The notes: generated from the letters alone by a model not told the origin. 64,000 nt of DNA from G963691885 sp963691885 (GCA_963691885.1 OY829843.1:4650001-4714000), one strand, 5' to 3'; counted from the first letter of the stretch, positions 8,763-18,534 are shown. Program-made: numbers and translations.

Positions 8763-9479
8763 ATGTACCCGCATTATTCCTTTCCCGGTCGCACAGCTAT
8801 TGTGACAGGAGGGTCAAACGGGATCGGCCGTGCGATTGCCGAACGTCTGATTGCTGCTGAAGCCGATGTGTATGTCTGGGACCTGGTAGAACCAGAGTTC
8901 GAGGGCGCCAGTTTTGCCCGTGTGGATGTCACGGACCCGGCTTCGATATCAGATGCAATTGATCTTGCCGATGAGCGGGTCGATATGCTGGTCAACAATG
9001 CCGGGTTTGCCGGACCGACCCTACCCCTCGACGACTATGACCCGACGGTTTGGCGACAGATCATCGACGTCAACCTGATCGGTGTGTACGAGGTATGCCG
9101 GCAGGTCGTCCCCCTGATGCGCCGAGAAGGCTGGGGCCGTATCGTCAACATCGCCTCTCTCGCTGGCAAAGAGGGCACACCAAACGCCTCGGCCTACTCC
9201 GCCGCAAAGGGCGGCGTTATCGCCATGACAAAGTCCATGGGCAAGGAATTGGCGATGACCGATATCCGGGTCAACGCCCTCGCCCCGGCGGCGGTTGAAA
9301 CAGACATCCTCAGTCAGATGGCCCCGGAACATGTTCAGACCATGATCAACAAAAGTCCGATGCAGCGCCTCGGACAGCCCGATGAAGTTGCGGAAACGGT
9401 AATGTGGCTGCTGTCAGCAGCAACCAGTTTCAGCACTGGTGCCGTCTTTGACCTGTCGGGCGGGCGGGCAACCTATTAG
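8763..9479 (+). CDS. Short-chain dehydrogenase/reductase (SDR)
   Basis: About 238 residues, a classical SDR. The NAD(P) motif TGGSNGIG is at residues 15-22, LVNNAG follows the fourth strand, the catalytic Ser is in IVNIASLAG and the YxxxK pair is in ASAYSAAKGGV. The C-terminus SGGRATY fits sugar or hydroxy-acid dehydrogenases. The second of two adjacent start codons (GTG 8760, ATG 8763) was used. Its stop is only seven bases from that of the converging polyphosphate kinase gene. Confidence 0.93.
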   Translation: MYPHYSFPGRTAIVTGGSNGIGRAIAERLIAAEADVYVWDLVEPEFEGASFARVDVTDPASISDAIDLADERVDMLVNNAGFAGPTLPLDDYDPTVWRQIIDVNLIGVYEVCRQVVPLMRREGWGRIVNIASLAGKEGTPNASAYSAAKGGVIAMTKSMGKELAMTDIRVNALAPAAVETDILSQMAPEHVQTMINKSPMQRLGQPDEVAETVMWLLSAATSFSTGAVFDLSGGRATY

Positions 9480-9486
9480 CAACGCC

Positions 9487-10218
9487 TCAATCCGGGTCTT
9501 CAAAGAACGCGCGGATCATGTCTGAGGGTGGCGGTGGTGCAAGGGGAACATCGCGGCCCAATTGATCGATAATGTGCCGGAAGCAGGCGAGGCGCGTCTC
9601 TTTCTTACTGTCGGCATCCAGCACCTTCCAAGGCGCGCCATCCCAGCTGGTCTTCGAGCGCATGTCATTGACTGCTGCGTCATAATCGCCACGACGTGCC
9701 CTGTTACGAATGTCTTCTTCGGTCAGCTTCCACTGTTTTGCAGGGTCTTTGTACCGGGCGCGAAACCGCTCAAGCTGCTCATCCTCACTGACATTCAGAT
9801 AGAGTTTCACAATGCGAATATCTTCGTCCGCCAAGGTCTTTTCGAAGGCCACGATTTCATCGTAGGCGCGTTCCCACTCATCCTTGCTGGCAAACCCTTC
9901 GACCCGCTCAACAAGCACACGTCCATACCAGGATCGGTCAAAGATCACCCATTCTCCCTTGTCCGGAATTCGGGTCCAAAACCGCTTTAGCCAATGTTGT
10001 TGCTGTTCTGATACCGAGGGTGCGGCGATTGAATGGACGCGCAAGGAACGCGGATCCAGCGCCCAGGCCAATCGACGGATGACACCGCCCTTCCCCGCCG
10101 CATCGCCGCCCTCAAAAACCACAAGGGCCCGGCGCCCTTCGCGAAGATACGCCTGCTGAACAAGGGCCAGTTCCTTTTGAAGGTGCTGTAGTTTTTCCAG
10201 ATACTCGGCCTTATCCAC
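9487..10218 (-). CDS. Polyphosphate kinase 2 family protein
   Basis: 243 residues. Walker A is FEGGDAAGKGG (Lys43) and the Walker B/lid region is FDRSWYGRVLVERVEGF, both diagnostic of PPK2. These enzymes transfer phosphate between polyphosphate and nucleoside mono- or diphosphates. The class (ADP/GDP- or AMP-preferring) cannot be assigned by eye. The GTG start lies eight bases inside the end of the upstream HAD gene, which implies translational coupling. Its place as last gene of a nucleoside salvage unit suggests it rebuilds nucleotides using polyphosphate; that is inference. Confidence 0.9.
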   Translation of the reverse strand: MDKAEYLEKLQHLQKELALVQQAYLREGRRALVVFEGGDAAGKGGVIRRLAWALDPRSLRVHSIAAPSVSEQQQHWLKRFWTRIPDKGEWVIFDRSWYGRVLVERVEGFASKDEWERAYDEIVAFEKTLADEDIRIVKLYLNVSEDEQLERFRARYKDPAKQWKLTEEDIRNRARRGDYDAAVNDMRSKTSWDGAPWKVLDADSKKETRLACFRHIIDQLGRDVPLAPPPPSDMIRAFFEDPD

Positions 10219-10924
10219 CCGCTGTCAGCCCTTTATTGATTTCGGCAACAAGCCCTGGAAATTCTGCAATCGCATCAAGCCGGAAAAAGCGATCACTGTC
10301 GGGATCATCACGGTGTTTTTCGAACACGGCAACATGCTGATACGGCACATGGACACCGTATCCGCCCAGCGTCAGCACCGGTGCGACGTCCGACGGGATG
10401 GAATTCCCGATCATGATGAACTCAGAGGCATCGACACCATGTGTCGCCAGAACCTTTTCATAGCTGGCCGGGTCCTTTTCCTGAACAACCTCGACCACAT
10501 CAAAACAATCACCGAGACCCGATTTATCAATCTTATTGGTCTGATCCAGGACGTCGCCCTTCGTGATCAACATCAGGCGATAATCCTGTTCCAGCGAATT
10601 CAGGACTGTCTTGATGTTCGGCATCAATTCAATCGGTGCTTCCAGCATCTCTTTACCCATCATCAGGATTTGATGCACTTCATCGCCCGTTATCCGACCC
10701 TCTGAAATCTGAACGGCGGTTTCAACCATGGACAGTGTAAAGCCCTTCACCCCATATCCGAACAGTTTCACATTCGCAATTTCCGTGGCGTGGAGACGGC
10801 GTTCCACTTCCTCGCGCGGTGCATGACGGGCCAGGATTTCTTCAAGCCGTGCCTGCACACCCTGAAACATGTTTTCCGTATGCCATAACGTGTCATCCGC
10901 ATCGAAACCGATAACCGAAATCAC
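10211..10924 (-). CDS. HAD-superfamily phosphatase
   Basis: 237 residues. The nucleophile motif I is FDADDTLW (Asp8, general acid Asp10), motif II is in LMLITKGD, and motifs III/IV lie around EKDPASYEKVL and MIGNSIPSDVAPVLTLGG. The helical cap between residues 15 and 95 is that of the C1 type used by phosphoglycolate phosphatases and 5'-nucleotidases. Substrate unknown; the nucleoside-operon context makes a nucleotide or sugar phosphate plausible. Its ATG overlaps the stop of the dioxygenase gene by four bases. Confidence 0.88.
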   Translation of the reverse strand: MISVIGFDADDTLWHTENMFQGVQARLEEILARHAPREEVERRLHATEIANVKLFGYGVKGFTLSMVETAVQISEGRITGDEVHQILMMGKEMLEAPIELMPNIKTVLNSLEQDYRLMLITKGDVLDQTNKIDKSGLGDCFDVVEVVQEKDPASYEKVLATHGVDASEFIMIGNSIPSDVAPVLTLGGYGVHVPYQHVAVFEKHRDDPDSDRFFRLDAIAEFPGLVAEINKGLTAGG

Positions 10925-11829
10925 TGATGAGCTCCATTTGTACTATGAGAGTCAAACCGGCGGGCCGGATCATTCGCCTGACGTTGCAACCAATTGCTGT
11001 CCTCATAAGGCAAGGTTCCGTCAACCACGTGTAACGTCAGTGCACGACGGGAACGCGGCGAGGTGTTCGCCGTACTCATATGCGGCAGGAACCCGTGCAA
11101 GAGAACAAGTGTCCCTTCCTCTGCTTCCAGGGCAACAGCCCGATCAACATCATAGGGGGATGTATCAATATCCCTCATATCAAGCTGATCCAGATCCGCT
11201 CCAACACGCCCGAACCACTTGCGCAACGGCCCCCTATGCCCGCCCGGTATCGCGTAGAGGCATCCATTGGTCCGGTCTGCACTTTCCAGCGCCAACCACA
11301 GACCCAGGACCGAATGCGGCTCTGTCCGCAGGAAAGTTGCATCCTGATGCCAGTTCACCGCCGCCCCGATATCGGGTTGCTTGAAGATAACCATACTTTG
11401 CATGAGAACGGCCTCGGCTTGACCCAAACTGTCTGCCAAACCGAAGAATTTCGGACTGCGCAAAAAATTGTCAAACGTCTCATTTCGATCGTGAAGATTG
11501 TGTCCGATTTTGTTCAGCGCCGATAAAAGGGCTCGTGTCGGTCGTCCTGCCTCATCGATAGCGCCGGGTTCAAAGAAGAACCGGACCTGATCCCCCGACT
11601 CCAGAAAATACCTGTCACCCGCATGATCGCCAAACACGGTCGGGCGGTCCGGTGCCTCGGCTTTCGCCAGAAGCCTGTCGATTTCACCATTCAACGCAGC
11701 AATATCATCGGCACTGGCAAACCCGTCCAGAACCAAAAACCCGTCCTCTCCGAACGCTGTTTTCATTTGCGCATCAATGCGGCCATCGGCGGGGGCTTGA
11801 AACCGTCTTGCTTCCAGGGTTTGAGACAT
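10921..11829 (-). CDS. Phytanoyl-CoA dioxygenase (PhyH) family protein
   Basis: 302 residues of the Fe(II)/2-oxoglutarate oxygenase fold. The iron ligands are visible as His161 and Asp163 in NWHQDATF and a distal His250 in HGFLPHMS. Arg261/Arg262 in SPRSRRALTLH would bind 2-oxoglutarate. Bacterial members hydroxylate very different substrates, including lipids, ectoine, nucleosides and phosphonates. It begins 12 bases after deoB and overlaps the HAD gene, so it appears to be part of the nucleoside operon; a modified nucleoside or pentose substrate is possible but unproven. Confidence 0.88.
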   Translation of the reverse strand: MSQTLEARRFQAPADGRIDAQMKTAFGEDGFLVLDGFASADDIAALNGEIDRLLAKAEAPDRPTVFGDHAGDRYFLESGDQVRFFFEPGAIDEAGRPTRALLSALNKIGHNLHDRNETFDNFLRSPKFFGLADSLGQAEAVLMQSMVIFKQPDIGAAVNWHQDATFLRTEPHSVLGLWLALESADRTNGCLYAIPGGHRGPLRKWFGRVGADLDQLDMRDIDTSPYDVDRAVALEAEEGTLVLLHGFLPHMSTANTSPRSRRALTLHVVDGTLPYEDSNWLQRQANDPARRFDSHSTNGAHQ

Positions 11830-11841
11830 TCTTGTTCTCTC

Positions 11842-13065
11842 TTAAAAGCAGTTCTTTCCGGCGGGTAGCGCCGGCAATCCAAGATGATGGCAGAGTGTCT
11901 GGCCCATATCGGCAAAACTCTCACGGTGCCCTAAGTCCTGCTTTGGCGTATCCCCGCCAAAAATCAGGACTGGTACATTCTCCCGTGTGTGGTCACTACC
12001 GGGCCAGGTCGGATCACAGCCATGATCTGCCGTGATCACCACCATATCATCCGCTTTCAATTGGGATTGCAATTCGGGAAGCCTCTTGTCAAAGGCCTCA
12101 AGCGCAGCTGCATAGCCGAGAGGATTGCGACGGTGGCCATACTCCATATCAAAATCCACAAAATTTGTGAAAATCAGGTCACCATCTTTGCTTTCCTCAA
12201 GTGCCTGCAGCGTAGCGTCAAACAGGGCCATATTACCGGCAGCTTTGCGAAAAACCGTCACACCTTGATTGGCGAAGATATCCGCAATCTTGCCAACACT
12301 ATAAACATCACCGCCTGCGTCTTTGACGCGATCAAGAAGTGTTTCCCCATGCGGGGGCGTCGTATAATCCCGACGATTTGCCGTGCGCTTAAAATCTTCC
12401 GGGCCGCCCCCAACAAAGGGCCGCGCAATAACCCGCCCGATATTCCACGGTTTCAGGATTTCTTCGGCCAACAAGCAGAGCTGATACAAACGTTCCAGCC
12501 CAAAATGTTCTTCATGGGCTGCGATCTGAAACACGGAATCAGCACTTGTGTAGCAGATGGGTTTGCCGGTTTGAATATGCTCCAGGCCCAGGTCAGCGAT
12601 GATCGTCGTGCCCGATGCATGGCAATTGCCCAGAATGCCTGGCAAGCCTGCGCGCTCCGTAAGTTTCGATACAACCTCATCCGGAAAGGCTGGCACTGTG
12701 CGCGGGAAAAAACCCCAGTCGAAATCAACAGGCAGACCCGCCATTTCCCAATGCCCACTGGGCGTATCCTTGCCTCTGCTGGTTTCCGCCGCCGCCCCGA
12801 AAGAACTGTTCAAACGATCCCCAGCGAGTGACAACCCTTCTGGCACTAATCCGCTGCCGATCAAAGCGGCATCGGCCAGACCAAGACACTCCAGGTTTGG
12901 AAGTGTAAGGGGCCCGGAGGCTGGTCGATCATCGCTGGTCGCACCTGTCGCGCAGGTGGCCGCAATATGACCGAGCGTATCGGCACCGACATCGCCAAAG
13001 CTGTCCGCGTCGGGTGCCGCCCCGATCCCGAATGAATCCATAACCAATATGATGGCGCGTGCCAT
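11842..13065 (-). CDS. deoB: Phosphopentomutase
   Basis: 407 residues, the standard length. It interconverts (deoxy)ribose 1-phosphate and 5-phosphate, feeding the products of the phosphorylases to DeoC and the pentose pathway. It belongs to the alkaline-phosphatase superfamily: the N-terminus has LVMDSFGIGAAPDA (metal-binding Asp) and the acceptor-threonine region is GKDTPSGHWEMAG. The C-terminal metal site is VVITADHGCDPTWPGSDHTRE. GAGGA lies before the ATG. It follows deoA by 39 bases. Confidence 0.97.
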   Translation of the reverse strand: MARAIILVMDSFGIGAAPDADSFGDVGADTLGHIAATCATGATSDDRPASGPLTLPNLECLGLADAALIGSGLVPEGLSLAGDRLNSSFGAAAETSRGKDTPSGHWEMAGLPVDFDWGFFPRTVPAFPDEVVSKLTERAGLPGILGNCHASGTTIIADLGLEHIQTGKPICYTSADSVFQIAAHEEHFGLERLYQLCLLAEEILKPWNIGRVIARPFVGGGPEDFKRTANRRDYTTPPHGETLLDRVKDAGGDVYSVGKIADIFANQGVTVFRKAAGNMALFDATLQALEESKDGDLIFTNFVDFDMEYGHRRNPLGYAAALEAFDKRLPELQSQLKADDMVVITADHGCDPTWPGSDHTRENVPVLIFGGDTPKQDLGHRESFADMGQTLCHHLGLPALPAGKNCF

Positions 13066-13104
13066 GATATCCTCTTTCCAGATTACAGACGAAAGTCCGA
13101 CAAT

Positions 13105-14424
13105 CTAGGTTTTTGCAATTCTCTCAAAAACAGCCGCCCCGGCCTCACCCGAAGAGCCGATCTTGACGGCTGATCTCACCCTTTCAATCGCGTGCACTGC
13201 CGCGTCTTCCGACCGTGCATGCACCAACGCAATGGGCCGGTCAGACCCGACGGGTTCTCCAACGGCGGCAACCTCGGTCAACCCAACCACCGGGTCAATA
13301 GTGCCATTGGGATCAGTACGACCGCCACCAAGCTCAACAACAGCCAAACCTACAGACCTTGCATCCATTCCCTGTACAACGCCGTCGCGTTCCGGGTAAC
13401 AAGGCTTGACGACAGGCGCATCCGCAAAATGCCTTTGAGAGTTCTCCATCAGATCCGCAGGGCCACCCAGAAGGTCTACCATCTCCGCAAATTTTTCTGC
13501 AGCCCGCCCGGAATCCAGTGCCTCGCGGGCCATGGCCATCGCAGCATCCTGATCTGGTGCCAGACCGCCCAAGCACAACATATCAGCCGCCAGGGCAATC
13601 GTGACCGTGTCCAGCCGCTCATCAAGATGAGCACCCGTCAGATAGTCAATGGCCTCCCGAACTTCAACCGCATTTCCGACGGCCCGACCCAGAACCTGGT
13701 TCATATCCGTGATGAGCGCGATGGTTGGCATGCCCGCCCCATGGGCAACAGTCACGATACTCTCCGCCAGTTCCTTGGCCATACTGTATGTTCCGGCAAA
13801 GGCCCCGGTTCCGGTTTTGACATCCATCACCAGCCCGTCCAACCCGGCGGCCAGTTTCTTTGAGAGGATGGAGGCTGTGATCAGAGGTACTGACTCGACC
13901 GTCGCGGTCACATCACGAATGGCATAGAAACGCTTGTCCGCCGGGGCCAGTTTCGCTGTCTGACCGATGATGCAGCATCCGGTCTGTCGCACCACGTTCT
14001 GGAACAACGCAATATCCGGCGTCGCGTTGTAGCCAGGAATCGCATCCAGCTTATCCAGTGTGCCACCCGTATGGCCTAACCCACGCCCAGAGATCATAGG
14101 GACGGCCCCGCCACAGGCGGCAACAATCGGGGCCAGCATCAGGCTCACCTTGTCCCCGACGCCACCGGTTGAATGTTTATCCAGAACCGGTCCCAAATCG
14201 GAAAACTGTTGCCAGTCAATCACCGACCCGCTCGTCACCATGGAACGCGTCAGGGCCACACGCTCATCCATATTCATACCCTGAAAAAAGACCGCCATGG
14301 CGAAGGCCGCAATCTGGCCATCGGAGATAGAACCATCCGTCAGGCCCTTCACCAGGAAACCGATCTGCTCAGGCGTCAGCGTTCCCCCGTCACGTTTTTG
14401 CCTGATGATTTCCTGTGGCAGCAC
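13105..14424 (-). CDS. deoA: Thymidine phosphorylase
   Basis: 439 residues, the usual size for DeoA. It cleaves thymidine and deoxyuridine with phosphate to the base and deoxyribose 1-phosphate. The signature KHSTGGVGDKVSL binds phosphate, and SGRGLGHTGGTLDKL plus KTGTGAF complete the active-site region. The all-alpha N-terminal and mixed C-terminal domains are present. It lies three bases behind deoC in the same direction. Confidence 0.97.
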   Translation of the reverse strand: MLPQEIIRQKRDGGTLTPEQIGFLVKGLTDGSISDGQIAAFAMAVFFQGMNMDERVALTRSMVTSGSVIDWQQFSDLGPVLDKHSTGGVGDKVSLMLAPIVAACGGAVPMISGRGLGHTGGTLDKLDAIPGYNATPDIALFQNVVRQTGCCIIGQTAKLAPADKRFYAIRDVTATVESVPLITASILSKKLAAGLDGLVMDVKTGTGAFAGTYSMAKELAESIVTVAHGAGMPTIALITDMNQVLGRAVGNAVEVREAIDYLTGAHLDERLDTVTIALAADMLCLGGLAPDQDAAMAMAREALDSGRAAEKFAEMVDLLGGPADLMENSQRHFADAPVVKPCYPERDGVVQGMDARSVGLAVVELGGGRTDPNGTIDPVVGLTEVAAVGEPVGSDRPIALVHARSEDAAVHAIERVRSAVKIGSSGEAGAAVFERIAKT

Positions 14425-14427
14425 GGA

Positions 14428-15189
14428 TCAATATCCTTCGGCAGGTTTTTCGGACGGAACCCCATTGAGACGGGACAGCAAATCCGTTAACAGGCCGCTG
14501 GCCCCAAGCCGAAACGTTTCCGGCTGGGCCCAGTCAGGCCCCATAATCCGGTCGGCCAAGGCAAGATAATCTGAGGCCGTTTCCAGGTCCCGGATGCCGC
14601 CCGCCGCCTTAAAGCCGCCAGCGCCAAAATCCTTGATCGCGGTTAACATAATCTCGGCCGCTTCCAGTGTTGCGTTTACTGGCACTTTTCCCGTCGAGGT
14701 CTTGATGAAGTCAGCTCCTGCCTCCAGCGACAACATGCTGGCCTTTGCAATCAAGTCAGGGTTCCCGAGCTCACCGGTTTCCAGAATGACCTTGAGCTTA
14801 CCGGAAACGCCACAGGCAGCCTTGCAGGCGGTGACGAATTCCCTGCAGAGATCCTCGTTTCCGGCTTTCAGGGCATGATAGGGCAGAACGACATCAACCT
14901 CGTCCCCGCCGTTGAAGAGGATGGAACGGGTCTCCTCCACCGGTCCCTCAATCTCTGACGCACCAGATGGAAAATTTGCGACCGCGGCGACTTCGACCGG
15001 CGTGGATGACAGTGCATTATTCGCCTGCACCACGAATTTCGGCCAGACACAGACGGCCGCAACATTCCCATGGGGTGTCACGGCCCGATTGGTCAGGGTT
15101 TCGATATCCGCCTCAGTGTCATCATCGTTCAAGCTGGTCAAATCCAATAGGGCGAGTGCGCGCCTGGCCTGCGCCATCGTATTACTCAT
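14428..15189 (-). CDS. deoC: Deoxyribose-phosphate aldolase
   Basis: 253 residues. It splits deoxyribose 5-phosphate to glyceraldehyde 3-phosphate and acetaldehyde through a Schiff base. Lys163 in FIKTSTGKVP is the Schiff-base lysine, and Lys194 in GGFKAAGGIR is the second catalytic lysine. The class I aldolase barrel is complete. The start overlaps the end of the purine nucleoside phosphorylase gene by four bases (ATGA). Confidence 0.97.
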   Translation of the reverse strand: MSNTMAQARRALALLDLTSLNDDDTEADIETLTNRAVTPHGNVAAVCVWPKFVVQANNALSSTPVEVAAVANFPSGASEIEGPVEETRSILFNGGDEVDVVLPYHALKAGNEDLCREFVTACKAACGVSGKLKVILETGELGNPDLIAKASMLSLEAGADFIKTSTGKVPVNATLEAAEIMLTAIKDFGAGGFKAAGGIRDLETASDYLALADRIMGPDWAQPETFRLGASGLLTDLLSRLNGVPSEKPAEGY

Positions 15190-16007
15190 GACGCTCCCCC
15201 GATTTTGGTAACAAAACTGCCGACCAGTTTCTTCATGCCGGCCTCTGCCAGTTTGGCATTCTGTTGGGTCTGGGCATGGCTTAGCGCCCCATCATCCAAT
15301 CCCGCCGCCCGGTTGGTAATGACGGAAAGTGCTGCGACCCGCAGACCCAGCGCCCTTGCAAAAATAACTTCCAGAACTGTCGACATGCCGACGACATCCG
15401 CGCCCAGGCTGCGCAGCGCGCGGATCTCGGCAGGTGTTTCGAATTGCGGACCGGCCCAAAACGCATAAACCGCCTCTGAAAGGTCAAACCCCTGCTCTTT
15501 TGCCAACGCGATCAAGTCGCTACGCAGGGCCGGGTCATAGCAGTCCTTCATATCGATAAACTTGTCTTCAATGAAATCTTCCCCGGTCAGAGGGCTGACA
15601 ATCGGCGTGTTTATATGATCGCAAAGGACAGCAATACTGCCTGGATTGAGGCCCGGCGTGATGCCACCGGATGCGTTGCTTAACAGCAGGACCTCACACC
15701 CCAGATCTTTCAGAACCAGCAAGGGCAGGTTCATCGCCTTCGCATCGCGTGCTTCATAGAAATGCTTGCGCCCCGCCAGCAACGCTACGGGAACGCCAGA
15801 CAACATCCCCAGCACGAGATCACCACTATGTCCCGCAACGGTCAGTTGGGGAAATTCCGGTATTTCGCTGTAGGGCACAGCGACCGCGTCCATGACATCA
15901 TCGGACAGGCTACCAAGGCCCGATCCCAGTACGATGCCAACCCGGGGCTGAATGGCGCTCTTTTCACGAATTGCGGCACAGGCCGCGTCACTGTCGCTTT
16001 GTTTCAC
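15186..16007 (-). CDS. Purine nucleoside phosphorylase (trimeric type)
   Basis: 273 residues, typical of the trimeric inosine/guanosine phosphorylases (PunA/XapA group) rather than hexameric DeoD. Phosphate-site motifs GSGLGSLSD and GHSGDLVLG, RKHFYEA, NASGGI and the purine-site VITNRAAGL (its Asn selects 6-oxopurines) are visible, as is VGMSTVLEVI. The start is a GTG that overlaps the cdd stop (GTGA). It yields the ribose or deoxyribose 1-phosphate used by DeoB. Confidence 0.94.
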   Translation of the reverse strand: MKQSDSDAACAAIREKSAIQPRVGIVLGSGLGSLSDDVMDAVAVPYSEIPEFPQLTVAGHSGDLVLGMLSGVPVALLAGRKHFYEARDAKAMNLPLLVLKDLGCEVLLLSNASGGITPGLNPGSIAVLCDHINTPIVSPLTGEDFIEDKFIDMKDCYDPALRSDLIALAKEQGFDLSEAVYAFWAGPQFETPAEIRALRSLGADVVGMSTVLEVIFARALGLRVAALSVITNRAAGLDDGALSHAQTQQNAKLAEAGMKKLVGSFVTKIGGAS

Positions 16008-16420
16008 TCTAGATGCTCCGGTGTAAAGGCGTGGGGAAGCAGGTCCCCCAAAACAAACCGCTTCAAAAGACCTTGCGGTCCACAGGCAAGAACGACGGTA
16101 GCCGGCGGGGCAAATTCACTTAACCGTTGGCGGCATCCGCCACATGGGGTGATGATATCCCCTTCCTTACCGGCGACGGCCACGGCCCTGATCCGGGTCT
16201 CCCCATCGCGCACCATAGCTGCGATCGCGCCAGCCTCGGCACAGGTCCCCTCGGGATAGGATGCGTTCTCGACATTGACCCCGGTATAGATCTTCCCGTT
16301 GCCCGCCAAAAGGGCGCAGCCAACGGTGTAGTTCGAATAAGGCGCATAGGCGTGCGGCATGGCCTCTATCGCCGCAGCGATCAAGCGTTGCTCCAACTCT
16401 TCCGTATCAGGTTCTGTCAT
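16004..16420 (-). CDS. cdd: Cytidine deaminase
   Basis: 138 residues, the short tetrameric type. The zinc site is Cys60-Ala-Glu62 in GTCAEAGAI with Cys93 and Cys96 in TPCGGCRQRL; Glu62 is the proton shuttle. It converts (deoxy)cytidine to (deoxy)uridine, which thymidine phosphorylase can then use. It is nine bases from the transporter permease gene and overlaps the phosphorylase gene by four bases. Confidence 0.96.
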   Translation of the reverse strand: MTEPDTEELEQRLIAAAIEAMPHAYAPYSNYTVGCALLAGNGKIYTGVNVENASYPEGTCAEAGAIAAMVRDGETRIRAVAVAGKEGDIITPCGGCRQRLSEFAPPATVVLACGPQGLLKRFVLGDLLPHAFTPEHLE

Positions 16421-16429
16421 CGATGTAAC

Positions 16430-17407
16430 TTACCGTTCTTTCACATAGGCCGTGCCGATGGCCTTTGGCGCAATCGCCTTGCCAATGAAGCCCGCCAGGA
16501 GGATTACCGTCAGGATGTAGGGCAGCGCCTGAATGAATTGCGGTGGTACCTCACCCACCAGCGGGAAGGCCACGCCTTCGATCCGAATGGATATCGCATC
16601 GAGCAAGCCAAAAATAAGGCAGGCGGCAAAAGCAGGTCCCGGACGCCATTTCCCAAAGATCAGTGCCGCCAGGGCGATAAAGCCCTGACCCGCAGTCATT
16701 TCCTTCACAAAGGCCGCGTTCTGGGCGGTGGCGAGATAGGCGCCGGCGATACCCGTCAACAATCCACAGATCAGGACCGCCCGGTATCTCAGCCAGACGA
16801 CGGAAATTCCAGCCGTATCAACGGCGGCAGGGCTTTCCCCAACAGCGCGCAGCCGCAACCCGAACCGCGTTCTGAAAACAACCCAGGCCGTCAAGGGAAC
16901 CACGGCCAATGCGACATAAACCAACAGGTTATGGCCGCTGATCAGATCGGCATAGATCGGGCCAAAGATCGGTATACCAGACAGCGCCTCCGCACCCGGC
17001 AGCGTAATCGGGGAAAACCGGGCATCCGGCCCCAATTGGGGCGTTTGTCCGCCCTGCCTGAACCAGGCCGACCCCAGCACGACCGTCAATCCGGCTGCCA
17101 TGATGTTGATGGCGACACCACTCACCACTTGATCACCGCGATGGGTGATACAGGCAAAGCCATGCAGAAGTGCGAGTGAACTTGCGACGATGATCGCCAT
17201 GCCCAATCCCAACCAGGGCGAACCGGTGACCGCCGCCACCGCACCAGCTGCAAAAGCTGCGGCCAGCATCTTCCCTTCCAGCCCGATATCAATGACGCCG
17301 GACCGTTCAGAAAACAGGCCCGCCATCGCACACAGTATCAGGGGCGTTGCGACCCGTAACGTGGCATCCAGCGTGCTCAGGATCAGGGTAAAGGCGCTGA
17401 TCTCCAT
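16430..17407 (-). CDS. Nucleoside ABC transporter permease 2 (BPD_transp_2 family)
   Basis: 325 residues with about eight hydrophobic spans. It matches the second permease of BMP-type nucleoside importers (NupQ/RnsD/YufQ-like). Typical features are the FSERSGVIDIGLEGKML start and the LRAVGESPAAVDTAGISV cytoplasmic loop that contacts the ATPase. Its first codon shares one base with the stop of the preceding permease gene. With its partner it should form the membrane channel for nucleosides. Confidence 0.93.
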   Translation of the reverse strand: MEISAFTLILSTLDATLRVATPLILCAMAGLFSERSGVIDIGLEGKMLAAAFAAGAVAAVTGSPWLGLGMAIIVASSLALLHGFACITHRGDQVVSGVAINIMAAGLTVVLGSAWFRQGGQTPQLGPDARFSPITLPGAEALSGIPIFGPIYADLISGHNLLVYVALAVVPLTAWVVFRTRFGLRLRAVGESPAAVDTAGISVVWLRYRAVLICGLLTGIAGAYLATAQNAAFVKEMTAGQGFIALAALIFGKWRPGPAFAACLIFGLLDAISIRIEGVAFPLVGEVPPQFIQALPYILTVILLAGFIGKAIAPKAIGTAYVKER

Positions 17408-18534
17408 TATGCGGCCCTCCCTTCTGCTGCTGAGTTCTGGAAGCGCATGAAGAGGCTCTCGATCCAGGGGCGCGACATATGGGCCAAAGCACCAGAGAAC
17501 AGGATCACCAGCCCCTGCAAAGCAACCACCATTTCACGGGATACCTTGGGCATCTCAAAGGCGAGTTCAGCGCCGCCTTGATAGAGTGCCCCAAACAATA
17601 GGCTGGCCAGAATGATGCCGACCGGATGATTGCGACCCATCAGGGCAACCGCAATGCCGGTAAAGCCATATCCGGCCGGGAAATTCAGCAGCAGTTTGTG
17701 TTGAACGCCGATCAACTCATTCACGGCCACAAACCCCGCCAAAGCACCGGACAGGCACATTGTCATCATAATCACATGGCGCGGGTTGATCCCTGCATAG
17801 ACCGCCGCATTCTCGCTCTGCCCAACAGTGCGCAGGGCATATCCCCACCGTGTCCGCCAGACGAAATAATAAACAAAGATGCAGGACAGTCCGGCCAGCA
17901 GGATCGAAAGGTTCAATGGCGTCCTGGTCACTGTTATGCCAAACCAGGCAAGGAAGTCATGCATGTAGGGGATATGGGACGCCTCGGTAAAGGCGCGTGT
18001 TTCCGGCGCCATATTCCCGTCCTCACGCATGACGATTGCCAGCAGATAGACCATCAGGGCGGCAGCGATAAAGTTGAACATGATGGTCGTGATCACGATA
18101 TGCGAACCGCGATACGCCTGCAGGTAAGCCGGAACGGCTGCCCAGGCAGCCCCAAAAGCGGCTGCGCCTGCAATCGCCAGCGGGATCAAGAGAAAGCCCG
18201 GCATGAACCCGTCCAGCGACAGGACCACGAGGCCCAATCCAAGACCACCAAGGTACGCCTGCCCCTCACCCCCGATATTGAAAAGGCCCGCATGGAAAGC
18301 GAGGGACACGGCCAGCCCGGTAAAGATAAAGTTCGTCGTATAATAGAGCGTGTAACCAACACCCTCGTCATAGCCAAACGCGCCTTTGACCATGAACTGA
18401 ACGGCCTGGATCGGATCTTCCCCGACAAGCAGGATCACGAATCCGGCGGCAATCAAGGCCATAAAAAGGTTCAACAGGGGGATAACCCCGATATCGATCC
18501 ATTTCGGAAGCGGTTTTGCCGGGGCCGCGCTCAT
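17407..18534 (-). CDS. Nucleoside ABC transporter permease 1 (BPD_transp_2 family)
   Basis: 375 residues, highly hydrophobic, equivalent to NupP/RnsC/YufP. The LFNIGGEGQAYLGG segment and the coupling loop LRTVGQSENAAVYAGIN are characteristic. The C-terminal QGLVILFSGALA is the last span. Its start overlaps the ATPase gene by four bases, so stoichiometric production with the ATPase is likely. Confidence 0.93.
   Translation of the reverse strand: MSAAPAKPLPKWIDIGVIPLLNLFMALIAAGFVILLVGEDPIQAVQFMVKGAFGYDEGVGYTLYYTTNFIFTGLAVSLAFHAGLFNIGGEGQAYLGGLGLGLVVLSLDGFMPGFLLIPLAIAGAAAFGAAWAAVPAYLQAYRGSHIVITTIMFNFIAAALMVYLLAIVMREDGNMAPETRAFTEASHIPYMHDFLAWFGITVTRTPLNLSILLAGLSCIFVYYFVWRTRWGYALRTVGQSENAAVYAGINPRHVIMMTMCLSGALAGFVAVNELIGVQHKLLLNFPAGYGFTGIAVALMGRNHPVGIILASLLFGALYQGGAELAFEMPKVSREMVVALQGLVILFSGALAHMSRPWIESLFMRFQNSAAEGRAA

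Noticed and set aside
11989..12831. 280-codon plus-strand ORF over deoB
   Set aside because: It is antisense to a full-length phosphopentomutase and its product resembles nothing; it is a shadow of codon bias.
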